Assembly (NCBI RefSeq): GCF_033473495.1
Contig: NC_088940.1
Coordinates: 186,001 to 250,000, forward strand
Length of the DNA stretch: 64,000 nucleotides
Source of the DNA: Cercospora beticola
Taxonomy: Eukaryota > Ascomycota > Dothideomycetes > Mycosphaerellales > Mycosphaerellaceae
Direction of reading: 5' to 3'
This document shows, piece after piece, positions 58,771-64,000 of this stretch (within the stretch, counting starts at the first letter, position 1; every line of letters begins with the position of its first letter). The notes under the pieces were generated by a model. The model searched no databases. It had not been told where the DNA came from and saw only the letters and a program-made list of their open reading frames with translations. A program made the position numbers and the translations under genes.

Positions 58771-60396
58771 CTACTTCTTTCCTCTCGAGCTGGAAGAGAT
58801 CATCTTCTTCTTAACATGCTTGGGTATCTTTTCCTTTCTCTTCTCCCTCTTCTCTTCCTTGACAGCTTGCTTGTGCGCTTTCTTGGCCTCCTTGTCCTCG
58901 TGCTTCTTGCCTCGCGGAGGACCCTTGTCGAAGGCGCTTTCGGACACTTGGCTCCCAGAGTCATCCTCCGAATCAGCATCATCGTCTTCGTCATCCTGCT
59001 CAGATGACTCTGAATGGTCCGCACCGTTCTGCACCGTCTTGTCCGCCAGCAAGTCTTGGTAAACAAGCCCATCACCGTCTCCCTTCTTGATGACTTCGGC
59101 ATCGCGTTCAATGTCGTAGACTTCTCGTAGCGTTTGCGGAATGTACTGCTGACGAAAGACTTCATCGTCGACTTCGGTATCTTGCTTGCCGGCTTGTGCT
59201 TCCACTTCAAACATTTTCTCCAGTGTCTCCTTCATACCTGACATTTCTGTGCTTCCGCTTCCTGCCATGATGAAGCCAAAGACAGATCGTTCTGACAGTG
59301 TATCCACTCCTTTGCGTTTGAAGAAGTCGGAAACATTCTTGATATCCATGCGCAGGAATTCCAGCGATCTGGGGTGATCGTGTTCCACCGATTGCGAGAC
59401 ATCGATCACGTACAATGTATCTTTGTAGTACAAGAGATTGTACTCTGATAGATCTGCATGCACCAGCCTGCAGACCTGGTACAGGATCCGCATGTAGCTG
59501 AGCAGCTCGATGTAGATTGTCGACCATTTCTGCGCAATCTCCTCTGGTGTCCTGGTCTCGTCAAACTCAACATCACGTAGCCGCGGTGCTGGATATCCTT
59601 TGCTGTTACCGAGGAACGACATGACTAGGACATGTGCCTTGAGATACACTGGCTCTGGACAAGGTATGCCAGCCTGGTGTATCCTTCGCAAGTTTCGGAA
59701 CTCTTTCTCTGCCCAAACTTTCACCATTGCTCGATTCGAGCTCTTGTTGTAGCCACTCCTGAATCTGTGCTCGCCCGTCACGTACTTGTCCCTGTCTTTG
59801 AACACCAGAATGCTTGTCTTGTAGACCTTGATCGCTCGGTTGAGAACCTTCTCGCCTTCTTCGGGGATCGTCGCCGCATGATAGACATTCGCCTCTTTTC
59901 CTGTTGATAGCACACCGTTGATCTCGGACACGATATTCCTGTTCAACAATTGCAGCAAGATCATTCGTGTTCGTGGATCAAGCACCTGCTCGCTTGTGGC
60001 TCTATCCGACTTCTCAGCACCCCCATGGCTTTTTGTGGCACCGCTCTCGATGGCGTTGACATTCAGCTTAGCAGTATGTCGTGCCAAACTCTTGATGTGG
60101 TCGTCTATGGCCGCTTTCGTGTTGAGCTGGGGGTTCGTTTTTGGTTTCTGGTCTGCGGGGATGGAGTTGTCGTTGAGTTTTCGTTGGCGATTGTAGGCTT
60201 TCGTAAAGTCCGATGGGTTTGAGGCAGATATTTCCGTCTCAGAAAGGTCGGACTCGAACAGATCATCGTAGTCCTCATCCTCTTCATCGACTTCGTTGGT
60301 AGCGGGGTCGTTGGCAGATTCCGGCATGGCATTTCTGTCGCCGACGTAGCCTTCGTTCTCGACGTATTGCCGAGGTGGCTGGTGAGGAGCCGCCAT
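58771..60396 (-). CDS. RIO1: RIO1 serine protein kinase
   Basis: Atypical kinase needed for late 40S ribosome maturation and cell-cycle progress. Single exon, 541 residues. The RIO domain is complete: STGKEANVY at 164-172 (ATP-binding loop), Lys190 (RAIKVYKTS), catalytic HADLSEYN with Asp315 and Asn320, and metal-binding Asp332 (YVIDVSQSVEHDHP). The N-terminus is acidic and the C-terminus has a long acidic then Lys-rich tail (KHVKKKMISSS), as in other Rio1 proteins. Start ATG 60396. Divergent from a mitochondrial protein gene with a short shared promoter. Confidence 0.95.
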   Translation of the reverse strand: MAAPHQPPRQYVENEGYVGDRNAMPESANDPATNEVDEEDEDYDDLFESDLSETEISASNPSDFTKAYNRQRKLNDNSIPADQKPKTNPQLNTKAAIDDHIKSLARHTAKLNVNAIESGATKSHGGAEKSDRATSEQVLDPRTRMILLQLLNRNIVSEINGVLSTGKEANVYHAATIPEEGEKVLNRAIKVYKTSILVFKDRDKYVTGEHRFRSGYNKSSNRAMVKVWAEKEFRNLRRIHQAGIPCPEPVYLKAHVLVMSFLGNSKGYPAPRLRDVEFDETRTPEEIAQKWSTIYIELLSYMRILYQVCRLVHADLSEYNLLYYKDTLYVIDVSQSVEHDHPRSLEFLRMDIKNVSDFFKRKGVDTLSERSVFGFIMAGSGSTEMSGMKETLEKMFEVEAQAGKQDTEVDDEVFRQQYIPQTLREVYDIERDAEVIKKGDGDGLVYQDLLADKTVQNGADHSESSEQDDEDDDADSEDDSGSQVSESAFDKGPPRGKKHEDKEAKKAHKQAVKEEKREKRKEKIPKHVKKKMISSSSRGKK

Positions 60397-60583
60397 GTGT
60401 GCTCGGTGTTGTCGTGAGAGAAGAGAAGAAAAAAGTGATATTCAGGAACGAAGAGTCACAAAGTTTCTGGTGTGGCGCTGATCTGCTGCATGTGAATCGA
60501 GGGACCAGCATCATTTGGCGGGGGACTTGCGGCTCCACCGATCACTTCACCTCGTCCCTTCACACCGCCCATCGCCATCGACG
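60397..60583. promoter_or_regulatory. Shared divergent promoter (RIO1 / mitochondrial protein)
   Basis: Only 187 bases separate the two start codons, so the genes almost certainly share a compact bidirectional promoter (inferred from layout). Confidence 0.6.
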
Positions 60584-62146
60584 ATGAGTGTGGTGGCGAG
60601 GCGACCCAGCGTCTGCCTCACCTGCCAGGCTCGCCAGCTTCGACTCTCCCGCCGCCGATTGACCACCGCGCCGCGACGCGCCCATCCTGAGACATCACTT
60701 GCTGTACGCCCCGAGGACGATGGCTTTCTGCTCGACTCACCGCCACACAACTCCCGAGGCTTCTACTCGAGGAAGACGCTGCGGCAGTTGAAACACCATG
60801 GAGAGCCTATACCGGAGGACGCGCTACGCGAAGTGGCATTGAGAGAAGCAGCGCTTAGCTTCGAAGCACTGTTTCGGGAGAAAGATGCGCGATTAAGGAC
60901 ACTTCGATCGCTGTCAAACCCATGGCCAGGCGTGCAGCAAGGCAAAATACGTTTTCGCGGTCCACCTCGCCTGCAGAGGCCTGACGATGCTCCCATCTCA
61001 CACGCCACGTTCCGACAGACCATGAAGTTGGCTGTGGGACAGAAGGCTATTCGCTCTGTCTTGAGGTCGCAATTGCTAAGATGCGAGTGGCCGCGAGATG
61101 TGCTGAGAGTGGTTGCTGTTGCAATGCTGGACAGTCAATCTGCCATGAATCTCATGCATCTGTACGAACCGATCATGAGAGCGCTCTATCGATGTCGTAA
61201 TAACGTCACTGATCCGGAAGTCCTGAGCACATTGCATGCCGTTATCACGAGGTACCGCTTCGCCAAGTTGGATGTTGAACCACAACTGCTGCACATGGCA
61301 TTGAAGTTTGCTGCCCGGAGCAGAAGCAAAGCGGCAATGCAGAGATATCTGAGGATGATAAAAGAGACCGGCCTGGGCATGACTAGTAATCTTTACAGGT
61401 CGGTCATTGCAAAATTCAGTATTGGACACCGAGGACTTGGTGAGATCCGCAATGGCAGATGGAGGAGATCAGATTTACGAGAAGTCCTTCTTGGGTTCAA
61501 GGACTGCCTCGATCTACCTGAGGAAGATCAATATCACTTCGGTACTTTCCTCGTGCGCGAGGACTGGCAATTTCTTCATGGCTGGGTTGCTGTTCTGGCA
61601 CGCTGCCGAGAAGCCGATGCTGTCTGGAACGAATGGCTGTTTTGGAAAGAATCGAAAGCATATCAGCAACCTCGCAGACTTCTCGTTGTTGGAGAAGAGA
61701 ACATCAGGAAGCAGACTATGCCAATGACGAATAAACTTCGAGGGGTGTATTGGTTCATTGAGCAGATGGTATATGCAGGCGACATCAAGAGAGCTTGGAA
61801 AATCGTGCGTGAGACAGAAGTTCCTCTCAATCGATTGAAGCACAGAATCAGAATGCGCATGTTGGATGAACCCGAACATGCCGGTATGTGGAACGATATG
61901 ATGCGAGAGGAAATGTTAAAGAAGTACGACTTTGATCTTGCGCGGATTGAGCAGGGGTTTGGTGTTCGATGGGTTGAGGAGGAAGGCGGAGAAGGACGCC
62001 ACGAGTTATGTATGGATCAAGAAGAGGCTTTGGATAGACTCGCTTCGGATCGATGGAGATGGGAGGAAGAGAATGGATATCCTTGGGAAGAGAACCCGAT
62101 TCTGTCGCAGAACGAGAGGAAGTTGCACGATGCGGAAGAAAGCTGA
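60584..62146 (+). CDS. Mitochondrial protein with PPR-like helical repeats, unknown function
   Basis: Single exon, 520 residues. The N-terminus is rich in Arg and Ser without acids (residues 1-35, RQLRLSRRRLTTAPRR), a likely mitochondrial targeting sequence. The body is helical with degenerate repeat-like units (for example PQLLHMALKFAARSRSKAAM, MQRYLRMIKETGLGMTSNLY and VYWFIEQMVYAGDIKRAWKI) that resemble pentatricopeptide-type repeats, suggesting a role in mitochondrial RNA or translation (inference). The C-terminus is acidic. I cannot assign it to a named yeast factor. The start at 60584 is preferred over the upstream non-ATG start in frame. Confidence 0.7.
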   Translation: MSVVARRPSVCLTCQARQLRLSRRRLTTAPRRAHPETSLAVRPEDDGFLLDSPPHNSRGFYSRKTLRQLKHHGEPIPEDALREVALREAALSFEALFREKDARLRTLRSLSNPWPGVQQGKIRFRGPPRLQRPDDAPISHATFRQTMKLAVGQKAIRSVLRSQLLRCEWPRDVLRVVAVAMLDSQSAMNLMHLYEPIMRALYRCRNNVTDPEVLSTLHAVITRYRFAKLDVEPQLLHMALKFAARSRSKAAMQRYLRMIKETGLGMTSNLYRSVIAKFSIGHRGLGEIRNGRWRRSDLREVLLGFKDCLDLPEEDQYHFGTFLVREDWQFLHGWVAVLARCREADAVWNEWLFWKESKAYQQPRRLLVVGEENIRKQTMPMTNKLRGVYWFIEQMVYAGDIKRAWKIVRETEVPLNRLKHRIRMRMLDEPEHAGMWNDMMREEMLKKYDFDLARIEQGFGVRWVEEEGGEGRHELCMDQEEALDRLASDRWRWEEENGYPWEENPILSQNERKLHDAEES

Positions 62147-62377
62147 TCTGGGAGTCGAGTGGCGAGGATGAATGGATGCATAGCCTAGCATATGATACCC
62201 TGGAGCACGAAATCACGACTCTTTACGATACTGCTCGCGGCTGAAGCCCTCCTTATGGTCGCTTCACGCATGGCTTGGCAGGAACACCCCGCCACAGCTG
62301 CGTGTGCAATCGACAGCTCTTCACTGCGCATCTTCCTCAGCTTGCTGCACGTTTCAGTTGAAAGTACTCCTTTGTCC

Positions 62378-64000
62378 ATGCAACCACTCCAAGATCCCGA
62401 GCAACAAATACGGCTTCTCAAGTTGCTGCCAGGGCAACAAGATGAAGTCGTTGCTCTTGAGCTGAAGACCTTTTACCGCGGCAAGGAGCCTGGATACAAG
62501 GCCATTGCGTATACTTGGGGCGACCTGGACAACCAGAAAGAGGTTTTGATAGACAAAGCGCCTCATCTAGTCACGGTCAATTGCCACTACGCGCTGTGGC
62601 AAACCAGGCTCCATTATGCACATTCTTGGATCTGGATTGACTCGCTTTGCATCAACCAGAACGATTTGAATGAGAAAGGCTACCAAGTCAAGTGCATAGG
62701 GAGAACATTTGCGTCTGCACATCTCGTACTTTGCTGCATCGGTCGAGACAATAATGACGTGGACACGATTGACGAGATCTGGCCCAGCATGCTCGTCGAG
62801 AAAATTACGGAGAGCCAGGCCGTCAATGAGAGCCTGGGGTACTTCGGCAAGTACTTGCCTCGGCCTCTCACGAATCTGCATTCATATTCAGCTGGATTGG
62901 TGAAGCTGAGAACGGCTTGTCAACATTTCTGCGACCGCCGCTATTGGAAACGTCTCTGGGTCTTGCCAGAATGCAAGCTAGCCAAAAGAAAATTGATGCT
63001 TTGTGGACGGAGAAAAGACTCGACCATACTGCTTGAGAACCTCGATGTGCTAGGCCCCCATCTTTTGCCAACCATGTCTTTTCATTACACGCTACTGTTC
63101 TCTTTCGATGGACTCCAGAGACCTATGAATTCGGAAGGTTTCTCATTTGAGCTTCTGACCCGACTTGGCTGCACCGATGCCCGTGACCGTATTTATGGCA
63201 CGCTCTCTTTCATCAAGTGGATGGAGAACGACAACTTCATCTATCCTGATTACACAAGGTCTGCACTAGACCTGGCTCGCAAACTGCTGCCTTTCGCTGC
63301 TCAGCACCACCAAGAACTTCAACTCCTAGCGATGTTGAGGATCGACAGCAGTCACTTGGTTCTGCGTCGACTCGTAACAGATAGGCTAACTATGCCATCG
63401 TCACCGCGCTCCAACATCACAAGGTTGGTAGGCTGTGAAAGAATGATACAGAAGTTTGTGTGCGTGGTTGAAGATTGCCAAGGACAATTTCTCTGCTCAG
63501 ACGCTGCGCCACATACATGGGCGGAGCGCTCGTTAGGTCTCGAATTTCTGGATCAAGATTTATCTCAAGCCAGCTTGAGAGGAAGTCATGAACTGGTCGA
63601 TCGAGTCAGGGAGGCTATCGTCGACCAGACAATGCGTCCGCTTTTTCACGATTCACGAGCCATGGCTCTCCTTTGCCCCGGTGCTCGGTCAGGTGACCTT
63701 CTGATGATTGCAGATGATATAGGCGCATGCCTCATTCTTCGCACGACGTACCACCATGGCAAATATCAGATTGTCGGCCAAGGACTTCTTCTCCAGAGTT
63801 ATTACAGACTTCCTGCATATACCATCGGGGCCGCAAAGATACAAACTACCATTGATGATTTACTAGTCTTCTGGGCGCAAGACCTGTCACTGCCCTCCAC
63901 GGAATTTTCAAATTTAGGTGTCGTCGGTATCGATCACGGTGCGCGGTTGGAGAGACTGTGGACGAGGATTGATGGGGAGGTGACGATCAGGTCGGCGGAC
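62378..64000 (+). CDS. HET-domain protein (partial, open to the right edge)
   Basis: Heterokaryon-incompatibility-type protein; the frame is open for at least 541 codons and runs off the window. HET-domain marks are IRLLKLLPG at the start, YKAIAYTWGD, SWIWIDSLCINQNDLNEKGY, FASAHLVLCCIG and YWKRLWVLPECKLA, where related proteins usually read WVxQE; CTDARDRIYGTLSF follows. The start at 62378 places the conserved QDPEQQIRLLKLLPG right after Met. An ATG at 62255 in the same frame is possible but adds an atypical leader. HET proteins can trigger cell death in non-self recognition, but most family members are uncharacterised. No intron was needed in the visible part. Confidence 0.88.
   Translation, partial: MQPLQDPEQQIRLLKLLPGQQDEVVALELKTFYRGKEPGYKAIAYTWGDLDNQKEVLIDKAPHLVTVNCHYALWQTRLHYAHSWIWIDSLCINQNDLNEKGYQVKCIGRTFASAHLVLCCIGRDNNDVDTIDEIWPSMLVEKITESQAVNESLGYFGKYLPRPLTNLHSYSAGLVKLRTACQHFCDRRYWKRLWVLPECKLAKRKLMLCGRRKDSTILLENLDVLGPHLLPTMSFHYTLLFSFDGLQRPMNSEGFSFELLTRLGCTDARDRIYGTLSFIKWMENDNFIYPDYTRSALDLARKLLPFAAQHHQELQLLAMLRIDSSHLVLRRLVTDRLTMPSSPRSNITRLVGCERMIQKFVCVVEDCQGQFLCSDAAPHTWAERSLGLEFLDQDLSQASLRGSHELVDRVREAIVDQTMRPLFHDSRAMALLCPGARSGDLLMIADDIGACLILRTTYHHGKYQIVGQGLLLQSYYRLPAYTIGAAKIQTTIDDLLVFWAQDLSLPSTEFSNLGVVGIDHGARLERLWTRIDGEVTIRSAD

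Noticed and set aside
1..64000. Search by eye for transposons, CRISPR arrays, rRNA and telomere repeats
   Set aside because: No terminal inverted repeats, transposase or reverse-transcriptase motifs, regularly spaced repeats or TTAGGG arrays were seen.

Overview
The window is nuclear DNA of a filamentous ascomycete (Pezizomycotina). The evidence is many short GT-AG introns (about 45-90 bases, with CTAAY-like branch sites in several), and families typical of that group: Zn2Cys6 regulators, a Medusa-type developmental regulator, a HET-domain protein, a DUF7025-AAA ATPase, a DUF7708 STAND-like protein, GH17 and GH43 enzymes and a Baeyer-Villiger-type monooxygenase. The protein flavour suggests Dothideomycetes (Mycosphaerellales or relatives), but that is an impression. 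I could not search any database. Exon models were built by hand from reading-frame continuity and splice consensus.

Layout. 0-7 kb: an MFS sugar-type transporter running off the left edge, a D-2-hydroxyacid dehydrogenase (glyoxylate reductase-like), a seven-exon Zn2Cys6 regulator, and an SDR oxidoreductase divergent from it. 8-10.1 kb: a membrane-anchored GH17 beta-1,3-glucanase. 12.2-15.4 kb: a Medusa (MedA/Acr1/Ren1) regulator with about 5.9 kb of gene-free DNA upstream. 21-30 kb: a secreted GH43 enzyme, a steryl-ester-hydrolase-like lipase, PET191, a putative F-box protein and a flavin monooxygenase. 32-37.3 kb: a large Rom2-type Rho1 GEF. 39-43.6 kb: an amino-acid permease, a probably peroxisomal crotonase and a BTB protein. 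43.7-50.6 kb: one or two unknown genes, clathrin light chain, an Rtt103-like CID protein and an Mdl1-like mitochondrial ABC half-transporter.

51.5-64 kb mixes families often linked to fungal non-self recognition with housekeeping genes: a DUF7025-AAA ATPase (with an in-frame TGA near its 5' end), a DUF7708 STAND-like protein lacking a clear P-loop, a C2H2 protein, RIO1 kinase, a mitochondrial protein, and a HET-domain gene open to the right edge.

How the genes fit together. Most are independent housekeeping or accessory genes and there is no clear biosynthetic cluster. The pairs most likely to share control are divergent: Zn2Cys6/SDR, CLC1/RTT103 and RIO1/mitochondrial protein. Cell-wall functions recur (Rho1 GEF, GH17), but nothing links them except proximity. 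No transposon, CRISPR array, rRNA or convincing tRNA was found. The strongest unexplained pattern is compositional: in several genes the sense strand is C-rich in the 5' part and flips abruptly to G-rich towards the 3' end.
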